NCBI GenBank assembly: GCA_951813085.1
Contig: OX638348.1
Location: forward strand, 4,411,627 to 4,475,626
DNA length: 64,000 nt
DNA from: an uncultured Opitutaceae bacterium
GTDB taxonomy: Bacteria > Verrucomicrobiota > Verrucomicrobiia > Opitutales > Opitutaceae
Direction of reading: 5' to 3'
Below, one piece after another: positions 26,511 through 36,922 of this stretch. Every line of letters begins with the position of its first letter. Positions within the stretch are counted from its first letter, which is position 1. The position numbers and the translations under genes are program-made. The notes beneath the pieces are model-generated. The model was not told the origin of the DNA and ran no database searches. It saw nothing but the letters and a program-made list of their open reading frames with translations.

Positions 26511-28241
26511 CTATCGACTAAGGTCCTCGATAATTGAATTGAAATCGCGTTCTCTCAGCGGTCGATTCAAAGTCTTCAATGTGTTACCATTCTTGGTATC
26601 CGCTATAACAAGGTCGATGGGGGTATTGTAGAATTCGGAGAGTCGATTATGGGTCGCATTGATCGAGTCTGGATCAATCGATCCGGGGGCGTTAGATAGG
26701 ATTCCGATTTTCGGTTCAATTCCTAAGGCAAGATAGGAAACTGCTTTTGCTAAATCGGATTCGCGATCGAAAAGATCGGTCGAAGAAAATAGGCGTTCAT
26801 CAGTAATAAGAAGGTCGATGCCTCCAAATGCTTTGACCGCAGCTTCAGTAGAGCCCAGCAGCGATGCGTTCGATACAATTATGAGAGCTTCGTGATCGAT
26901 CATGCTTTCTGGCGATTCGCGAAATTGGGCTACGACCGCGGCTTCTTGATCGAGCAAGGATTGGACAGTTGCTTCGGCTAGAGCCGCGTCTTGCAAGGAT
27001 ACGAGGGCAATTTTTCCTTGGAGGGGAAGCGTTGTATTGCCGGATTTCAATTTCGCTTGTTCGAGTTCCCAATATTCAACGTCGAAAACGTCGCGTTCGT
27101 TCAGAGGAACCCATCCGCCAAGAGCTTCACTCGATTGGACCACTTTTGCTGTGTGGGCTGCGATGTCCTTAATCGTGGTCGCGCGTTTGTAGTGGGCGCC
27201 AAATGACACGATGCCACACCCTGGCCAAATAGCCCAGCGCGGGGCAAGATCTAGGCATTTCTGGGTACCATTTGCATTGCGATCGAAGTAGGTCCTGTAC
27301 CCTGAAGCATATTCCTGCAAGGAGCTCGTCGGGTTGTCGGTCTCGATAATCGCCGGGATTCGCTTGGCCAAAATAGAGTGATCGGGGGTCAGTGGACCGG
27401 CAGCGCCAAAGCGCTTGATGTCCGGGATCGCGGCGTATCCTGCGGCCTGAGGGCTTTGATCCAATACCGCTACGACAGGCGCCCCGCGTATCTCGGAGAC
27501 CGTTTTTCGGATACGGGCCAATTCCATCAGGGAAACTTCAGAGCTGTCCTTGGACACGGCATTCGCACTGTGGCGCTCGAGGTAGTCTTCGGCTTCGGTT
27601 ACCAGCTGAATCATCTTTTCGTAGCTGGCTTGCCCATCGTCTGAGAATGTGAATACGCCGTGATTCATAAGGATCATGCCCTCATAGTCGTTCCAATCGA
27701 GATTTCGAGTTGTCTCGTAGACGAGGCGGGCGAGAGCGAATCCGGGCATGACGTAGGGAATGACGATGAAGCGGTTTCCGTATAGCGAACGTATGCGCGC
27801 TTCTCCATCGCTGGTATTGGAGATGGCCAGCACGGCGTCCGCATGCGTATGATCAACGAATCGATAGGGAATGATCGCGTGAAGGATCGCCTCTACCGAT
27901 GCGTTTGGAGCGTTGGGATCGAGCATGGCCATTCGTTGTTGCGCCACCATTTCGGAATCCGAGAGCGATTCCAGTTTTGCAAGTGAGTGCAGCGTATTCA
28001 CCGCAACGGGAGCGAAGCCTCCTTCTTCGATCGTCCTTAAATCCCAACCGCTTCCTTTTACGAGCAGCGTTTCGACGGGGTTGCCGAAAAAGTCGTCCTT
28101 CTGAGTCTTCACGGACGTATTGCCGCCTCCGTGAAGGACTAGGTCAGGCTCCTGTCCTAGTAGTCGTGACGTGTATACGCGTAGACCAATGAGATCGTTC
28201 GCAACGTTTCGAGCCTCGTCGTCATTCCATCGACTGTTCAT
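26511..28241 (-). CDS. Class II aldolase fused to a degenerate short-chain dehydrogenase domain
   Basis: 576 residues. Residues about 1-380 are a class II aldolase/RhaD-like domain: LVLHGGGNTSVKT, DHTHADAVLAISN with the zinc histidines, and ILMNHGVFTFSDDG. The family bifunctional enzyme continues with an NAD-dependent short-chain dehydrogenase of about 270 residues. Here the tail from GKIALVS (residue 409) is only 168 residues, the TGxxxGxG nucleotide motif is replaced by SLQDAALAE, and no YxxxK catalytic pair is visible. So the aldolase half should work on a sugar phosphate or sugar, while the dehydrogenase half is probably inactive or structural. Reading frame is intact. Divergent from the phosphotriesterase-like gene. 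Confidence 0.85.
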   Translation of the reverse strand: MNSRWNDDEARNVANDLIGLRVYTSRLLGQEPDLVLHGGGNTSVKTQKDDFFGNPVETLLVKGSGWDLRTIEEGGFAPVAVNTLHSLAKLESLSDSEMVAQQRMAMLDPNAPNASVEAILHAIIPYRFVDHTHADAVLAISNTSDGEARIRSLYGNRFIVIPYVMPGFALARLVYETTRNLDWNDYEGMILMNHGVFTFSDDGQASYEKMIQLVTEAEDYLERHSANAVSKDSSEVSLMELARIRKTVSEIRGAPVVAVLDQSPQAAGYAAIPDIKRFGAAGPLTPDHSILAKRIPAIIETDNPTSSLQEYASGYRTYFDRNANGTQKCLDLAPRWAIWPGCGIVSFGAHYKRATTIKDIAAHTAKVVQSSEALGGWVPLNERDVFDVEYWELEQAKLKSGNTTLPLQGKIALVSLQDAALAEATVQSLLDQEAAVVAQFRESPESMIDHEALIIVSNASLLGSTEAAVKAFGGIDLLITDERLFSSTDLFDRESDLAKAVSYLALGIEPKIGILSNAPGSIDPDSINATHNRLSEFYNTPIDLVIADTKNGNTLKTLNRPLRERDFNSIIEDLSR

Positions 28242-28363
28242 TGCTGATGGGTACTTGCGCCAATCCGCTTTCTTCTCAAGCTCACAATGATGCGGCGGCT
28301 CAAAACTAGGAATGAAGGGTTCTTTCCATTGTGATGCTCAGCGTTTGGCCAATACTGCCCCCT

Positions 28364-29374
28364 ATGATTCGATTCGCTTGGATTGGTTGCAGCGCCTTGT
28401 GGATGGCAGTTGGAATGCTTGCGGAGGAAAGCGGCTCGATTTTGACGGTCTCAGGTTGGGTCGATCCAGAGGATATCGGGAAAGCCTTGAGCCATGAGCA
28501 TGTGCTGGTTGACTTTGCTGGGGCTGATGTTTCGGGCTATCATCGCTGGAATCGAGAGGAGGTTTCGAGTAAGATACTTCCTCGATTGCGGGAAATTAAA
28601 GCGCTGGGATACCAATCGCTTTTCGAGTGTACGCCTGCGTATTTAGGGAGAGACCCCGTGCTGCTGCGGATGCTTTCCGAGTTGAGCGGAATCCTGCTCG
28701 TTACGAATACCGGCTACTACGGAGCGCGGGAAAATCGCTATGTGCCCGATCGCGTTCAGGAAATGAGCATAGACGCGCTGGCGAACGTGTGGATACGTGA
28801 ATTTTCTCAGGGCATTGAGAGAACGGGTATTCGACCGGGATTCATCAAGATCGGGGTCGACTCAAAGGAGGGATTGAGCCCTTTTCATGAACGCCTGGTG
28901 CGAGCCGCGTGCCGGACGCACCTCGAGACCGGCTTGATGATCGCCTCCCATACGGGTCCTTCCGACGTGATTTTCGATATCGCGAACATTCTCAGTGAAG
29001 AAGGGGTTTCTCCGAATGCGTTCATTTGGGTGCACGCGACTCGCGCAGGCATCCCGTCTTTGCTACGGGCAGCGGAGATTGGTTTCTGGATATCGATCGA
29101 TAATCTAAGAGAGAACGCGAATCTCTTAGCGGCGAATGTCGAACGGATCGTTGCGCTTAAGGATGCGGGATACTTGAATCGCGTCTTGATTTCGCAGGAT
29201 GCGGGCTGGTACCGGCCCGGCGAGGAAAATGGCGGAACAATCGCTCCCTATACATTTGTGGAAAATGGCCTTGTTCCTTCTTTGAAGCAAAAAGGGTTCT
29301 CTGATGCGGAGATCGATCAATTGCTAGAGGTGAACGTGGCTCGAGCCTATGGGGTTTGCGTTCGCCGATATTAG
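28364..29374 (+). CDS. Phosphotriesterase-family metal-dependent hydrolase, exported
   Basis: About 336 residues of the amidohydrolase superfamily. The binuclear metal site begins with SHEHVLVDF; the bridging lysine lies in RPGFIKIGVDS; later ligands are in ASHTGPS and WVHATRAG; a final aspartate is in LISQDAGWY. I chose ATG 28364 (MIRFAWIGCSALWMAVGM) because it yields a signal peptide; a GTG/ATG pair at 28331-28336 gives a longer N-terminus. In this family natural substrates are often lactones or organophosphates. Divergent from the aldolase gene, 122 bases apart, so a shared pathway is plausible. Confidence 0.8.
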   Translation: MIRFAWIGCSALWMAVGMLAEESGSILTVSGWVDPEDIGKALSHEHVLVDFAGADVSGYHRWNREEVSSKILPRLREIKALGYQSLFECTPAYLGRDPVLLRMLSELSGILLVTNTGYYGARENRYVPDRVQEMSIDALANVWIREFSQGIERTGIRPGFIKIGVDSKEGLSPFHERLVRAACRTHLETGLMIASHTGPSDVIFDIANILSEEGVSPNAFIWVHATRAGIPSLLRAAEIGFWISIDNLRENANLLAANVERIVALKDAGYLNRVLISQDAGWYRPGEENGGTIAPYTFVENGLVPSLKQKGFSDAEIDQLLEVNVARAYGVCVRRY

Positions 29375-29487
29375 GGACCCGCTGAAGCCCAACAAATTTT
29401 ATACCTGGCTTTACTGTATAGTCTGATTCTGATCTTATTTCGGAGTCCAAGCGAATCCCTTGGGGTACTCGCTACGCTTGTATATTT

Positions 29488-30039
29488 ATGAACCTCCTCC
29501 CTATCGCCCTAAGATTAGCGATCTCCTCGCTGCTTGCCTTCGCGGTAGCGGTAGGTCCGCCGGTCCATGGACAAACGGTGGAACAAGATCGCGTGGTGGT
29601 GGCCATGACGGTTCAGATGCTCTCGTTCATAGAAAATGTGGAGAGCTCTCCAGCCGCCGATAGAGTCGCGATTGGCGTATTTGAAGATGAATCGCTCCTT
29701 GCCCTATTGGAATCGCTGCTCGAATCGCAGGCTTATGCGGGAAAATATAGAGCCGTCTTGATTAGATCGGACTCGAGTTTGGAGGAGTTTCAGCCGCTTC
29801 AGGCGTTGCTATTTGGAGATGAGAAGCGTGATGAATTATCGGATACAATAAGAAAAACCATAGATCTCCCCATTTTGCTGGTAGGGTCCTTTGAAGGATT
29901 CTTGGAGCAAGGAGGGATGGTAAATATCATAAGGCGCCAGAATCGGATGACCTTTGAAGTAGATGCCGGAAGGGCGAAACGAAGAGGCATAGAATTTAGG
30001 GCAAGACTCCTGCGCTTGGCGAATCGCGTGATCGAATAA
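29488..30039 (+). CDS. YfiR family periplasmic protein (DUF4154)
   Basis: 183 residues with signal peptide (AISSLLAFAVAVGPPVHG). The body matches the YfiR/DUF4154 fold: an early helix (TVQMLSFIENV), VAIGVFEDESLL, LPILLVGSFEGFLEQGGMVNI, and the end NRMTFEVDAGRAKRRGIEFRA followed by a helix (LRLANRVIE). YfiR proteins bind a membrane sensor and control its output. The stop overlaps the start of the histidine kinase (TAATG), so the two are translationally coupled; this protein likely regulates the kinase's periplasmic domain. Confidence 0.88.
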   Translation: MNLLPIALRLAISSLLAFAVAVGPPVHGQTVEQDRVVVAMTVQMLSFIENVESSPAADRVAIGVFEDESLLALLESLLESQAYAGKYRAVLIRSDSSLEEFQPLQALLFGDEKRDELSDTIRKTIDLPILLVGSFEGFLEQGGMVNIIRRQNRMTFEVDAGRAKRRGIEFRARLLRLANRVIE

Positions 30040-32381
30040 TGAAAATTTGGCTACTCAATAAATATCTGGATCGCATGAAGCGAAGCTATGTAATGCTCTC
30101 TCTTAGGAGGAAGCTTGGGCTCGCGATCACAGGTTCCAGCTTTCTAATCCTTTCGCTATCGATTGCGGCCTCGTTTCTCATCGAGCTAAACGCTTATCGT
30201 GAACAGTTGCTGAATGAGTATAGAACGATCACTCGGATCCTAGCGAGCAATGTAGAAGCAGCGGTTGCGTTCCAGGACGAGCGCGACACGAGAGAAGCTC
30301 TGAACGTGCTGGGAGAAAAACCGAATATTGAATGGGGTGGCGTTTTCCTGGATGATGGGACCTTGCTGGCGCAATATAGCCGTTCGAGCCAAGTCGCGCC
30401 GATCCATATGCTTGCCCTTGGATCTGGGTCGCGTTTCCAAGGCGGATATATCTTCGCAATCGAATCCGTTGTCGTCGATGAGCGCGAGATTGGGAAGGTA
30501 GCTATGGTAGCGAACAATCGCGAGGTTACGGATTTCCTCGTGGTTCGCGGATTGATATCGGGCGCCTTGATTGCAGTCGCGGTCGCTCTTGCTGCTTACT
30601 TGGCGACTCGCCTAAGCCAAATTGTTTCCCGGCCGATGCTAGAATTGGCCCATACTGCGAGACGCATTACGGAAGAGCAGGATTTCTCGACGCGACAGGA
30701 GCAGCGAACTCAGGATGAGACCGGTCGACTGGTGGCAGCCTTCAATGAAATGATGGCCGAGATCGAAAGAGGGGATGACCGAGTGCGCTCAAGCGAAGCG
30801 AAATTCAGAGGATTTTTCGATTCGGGAATAATTGGGGCTGGAGTGCTCGACACTTCTCTCAAATGGACTGAAGCGAATGAGGCGCTCCAAGAGCTGCTAG
30901 GCAAGGCTGAGGTGGATTTGCAGGGACGATTGTTTTCGGAATTTTTCGAGAATCCCTTTGATGAAGCGGATTCGAGTTCGTTGATGTCCAAGCTCGAGTA
31001 CGGTCTTACGGTGGATTGCTGGCTATCGAATAAAGGAGAGAATAGGCGGTATACTCGTGTTTCATTGAGACGTATCGGAGGATTGGATAGTGAAGCTGAA
31101 CGTATCCTAGTGTTGGTGTCAGACATTACTGATAGGAAACTCCATGAAGAAGAGATATTGAAAGAGAAGGAAAGGGTTGAGAAGCTGAGCAAGGCTAAGG
31201 ACGAATTTCTTTCCGTTATCAGCCATGAGCTGCGTACGCCTTTGAATCCAATTATTGGATATGTAGAAATGCTGCAAAGAGAAAAGAAGCGAACGGACGG
31301 GACTCGGCTCGATTTAATCCATGATTCCGCGGTTCATCTTTTGGGGTTGATCAACAATATATTGGACTACAGTCGAATAGATGGGGACCAATTGTCGTTG
31401 TATCCCGAATGGCTAGACTATAGAGGCGTGTGCCGAAGCGGCGTTGAGCTTCTTGCGCAAGAAGCCAAGGAGAAAGGCATAGAGATTTCCTATTTGGATG
31501 CGAGTGAAGAGAAAGAGGCGCCGAGCGTTCCTAGAGTGAAGGCGGACCGCGTTAGGTTGCGTCAAGTCTTGTTCAATCTACTAGGAAATGCAGTCAAATT
31601 CACTAAGAAGGGATCGATACAAGTTCGGTCGCGACTGTCTGTGACCAGCGAGAGTAGTGGAAAGCTTCGTATGGAAATAGAAGATACAGGGATAGGAATT
31701 GATCCTTCGCATCGCAATAAGCTATTCGATCCCTTCGCGCAGGCAGATACGAGCCTTTCTAGGGAGTATGATGGTCTCGGGCTTGGGTTGGCGATCGCGA
31801 AGAAGATTGTTACGACTATGGGAGGCGAGCTCGATTTCGAGAGCGAACTGGGAAAGGGCAGCCTATTTTGGATCGAGATTCCAGTGGAGATATCTACAGC
31901 GGTTGATGGATCGATAAAATCAGGCGTGGACGAATCGTACGCGCCGCGCTCGAAAGGAAAAATCCTATTAGCGGAGGATGAGCTTGTGAATAGAGAGATG
32001 GCGATTTCGATGCTAGAGGGATTTGGTCAGCAAGTATGGATCGCTCGCGATAGAGAAGAGGCGATCGCGCTCGCGGAAGAACGTGATTTCGACTTAATCG
32101 TAATGGATGTGATGATGCCCCGAATGAGCGGACCTGAAGCGGTGACCAAGATACGCGCTATGAAGAACGGTCGTGAATGCCCTCCGATCGTCGCCGTTTC
32201 TGCGCGTGTTGCGGGAAGAGATGAGGAGAAGATTGGAGCGTTTGATGAATGGCTCTCTAAACCCTATACGCTTAGCAAGCTAGTTGGGGTTATAGATCGG
32301 TGGATCATAGCTCGCGACGGAAAGCCCAAGGTCAAAAGTCCAGTCCCATTGAAATCTGGAGGCGGCGACTTTGTCCGATAG
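30039..32381 (+). CDS. Hybrid sensor histidine kinase with CHASE8-like sensor, HAMP, PAS, kinase and receiver domains
   Basis: 780 residues. Two membrane helices (about 27-50 and 170-192) bracket a periplasmic sensor (EYRTITRILASNVEAAVAFQD is characteristic of CHASE8). HAMP follows (about 190-245), a PAS domain (about 255-370), then the HisKA domain with phospho-acceptor H396 in ISHELRTPLNPIIGY, the ATPase with N box LFNLLGNAVKFT and G boxes EDTGIGID and GLGLGLAIAKK, and a C-terminal receiver with phospho-acceptor D690 in IVMDVMMPRMSG. No DNA-binding output, so it signals through protein contacts. Coupled to YfiR. Its 3' end overlaps the convergent TonB receptor gene by about 100 bases. Start 30039 preferred because of TAATG coupling. 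Confidence 0.9.
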   Translation: MKIWLLNKYLDRMKRSYVMLSLRRKLGLAITGSSFLILSLSIAASFLIELNAYREQLLNEYRTITRILASNVEAAVAFQDERDTREALNVLGEKPNIEWGGVFLDDGTLLAQYSRSSQVAPIHMLALGSGSRFQGGYIFAIESVVVDEREIGKVAMVANNREVTDFLVVRGLISGALIAVAVALAAYLATRLSQIVSRPMLELAHTARRITEEQDFSTRQEQRTQDETGRLVAAFNEMMAEIERGDDRVRSSEAKFRGFFDSGIIGAGVLDTSLKWTEANEALQELLGKAEVDLQGRLFSEFFENPFDEADSSSLMSKLEYGLTVDCWLSNKGENRRYTRVSLRRIGGLDSEAERILVLVSDITDRKLHEEEILKEKERVEKLSKAKDEFLSVISHELRTPLNPIIGYVEMLQREKKRTDGTRLDLIHDSAVHLLGLINNILDYSRIDGDQLSLYPEWLDYRGVCRSGVELLAQEAKEKGIEISYLDASEEKEAPSVPRVKADRVRLRQVLFNLLGNAVKFTKKGSIQVRSRLSVTSESSGKLRMEIEDTGIGIDPSHRNKLFDPFAQADTSLSREYDGLGLGLAIAKKIVTTMGGELDFESELGKGSLFWIEIPVEISTAVDGSIKSGVDESYAPRSKGKILLAEDELVNREMAISMLEGFGQQVWIARDREEAIALAEERDFDLIVMDVMMPRMSGPEAVTKIRAMKNGRECPPIVAVSARVAGRDEEKIGAFDEWLSKPYTLSKLVGVIDRWIIARDGKPKVKSPVPLKSGGGDFVR

Positions 32382-34468
32382 TGCCGCGATTGAGCCTAGC
32401 TGAATTGAACGGATTGTTTGGGTAACGAATTTCCGTATCAAAAGGTTGGTGACCTGAAAGGCCACGTGAAAATCATTCCAAATTTCCTCGATCCTCAAAT
32501 TGGCGTCGAATACGATATAGTCATCGGATGCCTGGCCTATTCGATTTCCAAACCCTCCTGTATCGTTCATCATGGATACATCGAAAAATGACTCAATCTC
32601 GCTTACGTACCTCCCGAGGAAGAATAGAGACACATTGTCCTTCGTGTAACCCGCTTTGGCATGAGCGACAAGCTCGGGTGAATAAGCGAGCGTTTGTCCG
32701 GGGCTCGACTTGTCTCTTGAATCTTGCCAAGTAGCTGAAATTTCAGCGGTCCAATGATCGTTGAAGGTTCGCTTTATGAGCGCTTCAATCCCTGTGGTTG
32801 AGATTTTTCCACCTGATCGCTGGTCCGTATCGATAGAACCATCGGGGAGGAATCTGAGTTCATCGAAAACGAGATTTCTCAGTGAATTGTGAAATAGGCT
32901 GATGCTGTAAAGCGTGGTATCGTCGGACCGAATATAGTTCAGCTCGACTGTTCGAATACGCTCGGGCCTAAAGAAGGAGGTTAGGAAGGAGGAGAGCTTG
33001 GAGGCATCGCCCCCATGAGCTTGATTACTTCGGCATCGGATTTTTGATAAATGAGTGAGGCTCGAGGCGTGAATATCTCAAGCGGCTTCAGCGATTGGCC
33101 GAAGGTCGGCCCGGTATCCACCAGGACATTCGTGAATCCATCTCGTTGATACCCTTTATGCTCCTCGATGCGAATGCCGCCTGTGAAGCGGAGCTTTTCG
33201 TTGAGGTCGAAACTTGCCTGAGTGAAAAAGGACTGCGTATCTCGCTGATTGATTTCCACGACTTCGTTGTTCAAGCCGAGCGCTGGAATGAGCGTGAACT
33301 CTCTCAGATTCATCATCCGCTGCCAGTTGATTCCGGCGATAAAGTTCAACTTGTCGGATGGGACGTAGCTGAGCAGCGACTCCAGCTCGAGACTGTCGTA
33401 GCCCAGTGTATTGTCGCCGACGAAATTAGGCGTAAATGCGTCGAAGTCTTGGACGATATCGAAGCTTCCGTAAGTGAATCGAGTGTCCAGCGCGAAGTCG
33501 GAATCTAGCGTGGCGTCCCATCCGATCGTCGCGCGGGAATTGGTTGTCTCACGCAAATTCCCGTCAGCGACCGGAGGTACCGCAAAAAAGAACTCGAGCT
33601 CGGTAGTGTTGTAGCTGTAGTCGAAATACAGGTCTTTCCAACCTGCAGAAAGGTGGAGATATTGACTCTCGCTTTCGAGCCGCCCATCCAGCGTGGCGTT
33701 GGGATCGGTTATGCCTAGAAAGGGGAACTCTTGCAGTCCCGTCTCGCTTATGAGCGCGTTGAGGCGGGCGCCGATCCCATTGGATTGATGCGTGCCTGCA
33801 TTCACGATTAGATGGCTATCTTTGTCGTGCACTGACCAGCGGAGGGACGTGCGTCGCGTATTGCGGCTACCGTACGATACCTTGAATTGGTCGTGATAAA
33901 ACGATTCATCCGTAATTATGTTGATTGCTCCAAAGGATGCGCCGTTTCCGTAAATGACCGAATTGGGTCCGCGCACGATTTCAATGCGGTCGATTGCCTC
34001 GACCGGGATATTCAGCATTTCCATTGGATGGGAATGGGTATCCATTCGCGTTTGCGGAATTCCGTTGATCAATATGGCGGCGCTGGCATTTTGCGATCAG
34101 CTGTTCCAAAACCCTCGAATCCCGAAGTTCCCGCTTGCGCCTTCGTAGTTGTCGATGTTGTAGAGCCCTGGCACGTGATTGAAGATCTCAGTCACGCTCA
34201 TGTGACCTTCTCGTTCGATATCCGAACGGGTGACCAGGTAGGCGCTCGCTGGAGTATCGCGTATGGTTTCAGGTACTTTACCGGTCGTTGTGACTTCGAT
34301 CTCCAAAAGCTCGTCGAGCGATAGCGTCGAAAGCGTGAGCGCGTCCGCATCTGAATCGCGGTTGGCCGCCATCGAAATGTGGGGCAAAACTCCAAGTACG
34401 AGCAAGGTTGCGAACAAAGGGGGAAGCGCACGCGCAATAGCGCTCAAATGAGTGGGGCCAGGCATCAT
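32280..34468 (-). pseudogene. TonB-dependent receptor with an in-frame TGA and a G-run frameshift
   Basis: About 730 codons. Signal peptide and start near 34468; a short N-terminal stretch LTLSTLSLDELLEIEVTTTGK and plug domain SAYLVTRSDIEREGH. TGA at 34097-34099 follows NFGIRGFWNS; the frame resumes with SQNASAAILINGIPQTR, RIEIVRGPNSVIYGNGASFG and INIITDES, the invariant plug motifs. A second lesion at the G5 run 33010-33014 shifts frame; adding one G restores LMGGDAS, and the frame continues through beta-barrel strands (FFRPERIRTVELNYIRSDD, YTKDNVSLFFLGRYVSE) to 32280. Two independent lesions make a real pseudogene more likely here. The barrel end overlaps the convergent kinase. Substrate unknown; neighbours suggest a role coupled to YfiR signalling. 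Confidence 0.85.
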
Positions 34469-34780
34469 TTATTACGCGATGCCGCTGGCGAAACGGTTAG
34501 TGGGAGCGCGCGCAGGTTGGAATTCAGTAGTCACAGGAGGTGTTTTCGGATGGCAATTGACCAGAATTGCGATGTCTCGACAAGTCTGTAGTTGAATCTG
34601 CTTTTTGAGAGTCCTCATCTAGCTGGATACTGCGCCGCTGTGATTCGGTATTTTTGAGGCGCCGCTCAGCGCTAATTTGGATTGCTACGCGTTGATCTCG
34701 GGGATATCGGTGAATTTCCTAAACTCAGAGTATGGCAGGCGCCACGCTTTGTCCGATCGAAACTGAAACATTCTGCCCGC
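34469..34780. other. Divergent intergenic region, nothing recognised
   Basis: 312 bases between the TonB receptor (minus) and the TPR gene (plus). I see no convincing promoter pair, riboswitch or gene. A cobalamin riboswitch was looked for because of the TonB receptor and not found. Confidence 0.3.
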
Positions 34781-36418
34781 ATGAAATCAAATCGCCCAAT
34801 TATCCAGAGTCTAGCCTTTGCCCTCGCGTTTGTTACAGGAGTGAACCTCGTTCGCGCTGCGGATGAGCTTATATTCGAAGGGTTTGGAGATTACAACGAA
34901 TTCGAGCAAGGCTCAGAAATTTTTCAATCAAGGCATGCAGCTGCTATACGGATTCAATCATGACGAGGCTATTCGCTCCTTTCATGTGGCCGCTGAGAGC
35001 GATCCCGACGCCGCGATGCCATGGTGGGGCATTGCTTACGCGCACGGAATCAATATCAATGATCCGGAAATGACCGACGAGCGGTCAAAGGCGGCTCGAG
35101 AAGCGAGTGATCATGCGCTAGAACGCACCGATGGCGCGAGCGCAGTGGAGGCGGCTTTGGTTCGAGCCGTTTCAGCGCGTTACGAATATCCGGCTCCGGA
35201 AGATCGGAGTGGATTGGATCGAGCCTATGCGGATGCCATGGAGAGAGCGTATCGGGATTTTGGGGATGATCCGGACGTTGGAGCGCTGTTTGCGGAATCT
35301 CTCATGAACTTGCAGCCTTGGGATTATTGGGAAAACGACGGGAGCCCCCAAGGGCGAATAGAGGAAATTGTCGCGACTATCGAAGCGACGCTGCAAAAGC
35401 ACCCGAATCATCTTGGTGCGAATCACTTCTATATTCATGCGGTCGAAGCCTCTCAGGATTCTGATCGCGCCGAAGAAGCTGTGGACCGTCTTACGACTTT
35501 GGTCCCCGGAGCGGGTCACCTGGTGCACATGCCTTCGCATATCTATGTGCGCGTGGGTAGATATTCCGATGCGGTCGATTCGAATGCGGCTGCTGTTGAA
35601 GCGGATCGAGCCTATTTCAAAACCGCCCCGGATCCTGATCTGTACGCAGTTTACTACGCTCACAATCTCCACTTCCTGTGCTACGCGGCAATGATGTCTG
35701 GCCGGTACGAAGACGCGATGCAAGCTGCCCGCGATCTAGAAAATGAAATGCCTAAGGAGCCCCTAAAGAAGTACGCGGGCCTGATAGACGGAATCATGCC
35801 ATCCAATTTCCATACGATGATACGATTCGGGAAATGGAAGGAGATACTGGAAGAACCTGCCTATGAGGAGTGGCGATATGTTAGCAATGCGGTCCGTTTT
35901 TATGCTCGGTCTATTGCTTATTCCGCGCTGGGTGAAACGGATAGCGCCCGAACGGAGATGGCGACGTTCGTGACCGCCATGAATGCGGTACCCAAAGAAT
36001 GGAATATATTCGCCAATAAAGTGGATACCGTGCTCCCAATTGCTTTGGCCATGATCGAAGGCGAACTTCTATGGAGAGAAGGCAAGAAGGAGGAAGCGTT
36101 CAAAAGATTGCGAGACGGAATCGCTGCGGAAGACGCATTGGTCTATGATGAGCCCCTGGTTGGATGCTTCCAGTTCGACACGCGCTGGGTGCATTGCTAA
36201 TAGCAGATGGGCGCGCTCGCGAAGCGGAAGCCGTCTATCGCGAGGATCTTAAGCGCAATCGCGAGAATGGTTGGGGGCTCGTTGGCCTGCAGCAATCCCT
36301 GTGCTATCAAGGCAGGTTGCGTGATGCCCTTGCTCTGAGCGATCGTATCAAGGCTTCTTGGACAAAGGCAGATGTGAGTCCCAAGTCGTCTTGCTATTGC
36401 GAGCCGGGCGATGCGTGA
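34781..36418 (+). pseudogene. Exported TPR-repeat protein disrupted by two frameshifts
   Basis: ATG 34781 gives a signal peptide (IIQSLAFALAFVTGVNLVRA). Within 34880-34900 the frame changes, after which KAQKFFNQGMQLLYGFNHDE, AIRSFHVAAESDPDAAMPWW and the rest of a 440-residue helical-repeat protein follow; the GFNHDEAIRSF block is typical of a widespread exported TPR family. At the C4 run 36153-36156 the frame is lost again: one extra C gives YDEPPGWMLPVRHALGALLI, and the protein then runs to 36418 with a normal end (KADVSPKSSCYCE). A 445-residue internal frame (34863-36200) is open but would lack the export signal and the last repeats. Function of the family is not established. Confidence 0.8.
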
Positions 36419-36478
36419 ACTCATCAGAGCCACGACTCTGCGATAGAGCCTCGAGCAATCTAGGGAACGCTGCGCAGC

Positions 36479-36922
36479 ATGGGTCAATCAAGTAAGAAGC
36501 GCATGCTCGCCTTGACGCCATCGATTGAAATCGATCCTCAAGAAATTGAGTTGAAGTCGATCCGCTCGCAAGGTTCAGGAGGGCAGAAGGTGAACAAAAC
36601 CTCGAATGCGGTTCACCTGTTTTTCGATATAGAGGCCTCATCATTGTCGCTAGCGGTAAAGGAACGCCTTCTGTCCCTTCGGGATCATCGCATTAGCGAG
36701 GAGGGTGTCGTCGTCATAAAGGCCCAGGAATCGCGCTCGCTCGAAGCAAATCGCGAAGCCGCTTTTGGGCGACTAGGACAGTTGATACAAAGCGTATTGA
36801 CTCCACCTAAGAAGCGGCGTCAGACGAAACCGTCAAAACGTGCCCGAGCGCGTCGGCTGGACAGCAAGGCGAAGCGGAGCCGCGTAAAATCCCTTCGAGC
36901 CAAGCCTAAATCTACGGATTGA
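36479..36922 (+). CDS. arfB: Peptidyl-tRNA hydrolase ArfB-like ribosome rescue factor
   Basis: 147 residues. The release-factor catalytic motif GSGGQ-KVNKTS (GGQ at residues 34-36) lies in an RF-type domain without the codon-recognition domains, and the C-terminus is a lysine/arginine-rich tail (PPKKRRQTKPSKRARARRL) that in ArfB/YaeJ enters the empty mRNA channel. It frees ribosomes stalled at the 3' end of broken messages by hydrolysing the peptidyl-tRNA. Stands alone, 60 bases after the TPR gene. Family membership is secure. Confidence 0.9.
   Translation: MGQSSKKRMLALTPSIEIDPQEIELKSIRSQGSGGQKVNKTSNAVHLFFDIEASSLSLAVKERLLSLRDHRISEEGVVVIKAQESRSLEANREAAFGRLGQLIQSVLTPPKKRRQTKPSKRARARRLDSKAKRSRVKSLRAKPKSTD

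Noticed and set aside
34097..34099. TGA read as Gly (alternative genetic code) because two interrupted genes have TGA at probable Gly positions
   Set aside because: Several intact genes in the window end in TGA, and other genes are interrupted by TAA and TAG, so a code change does not explain the data.
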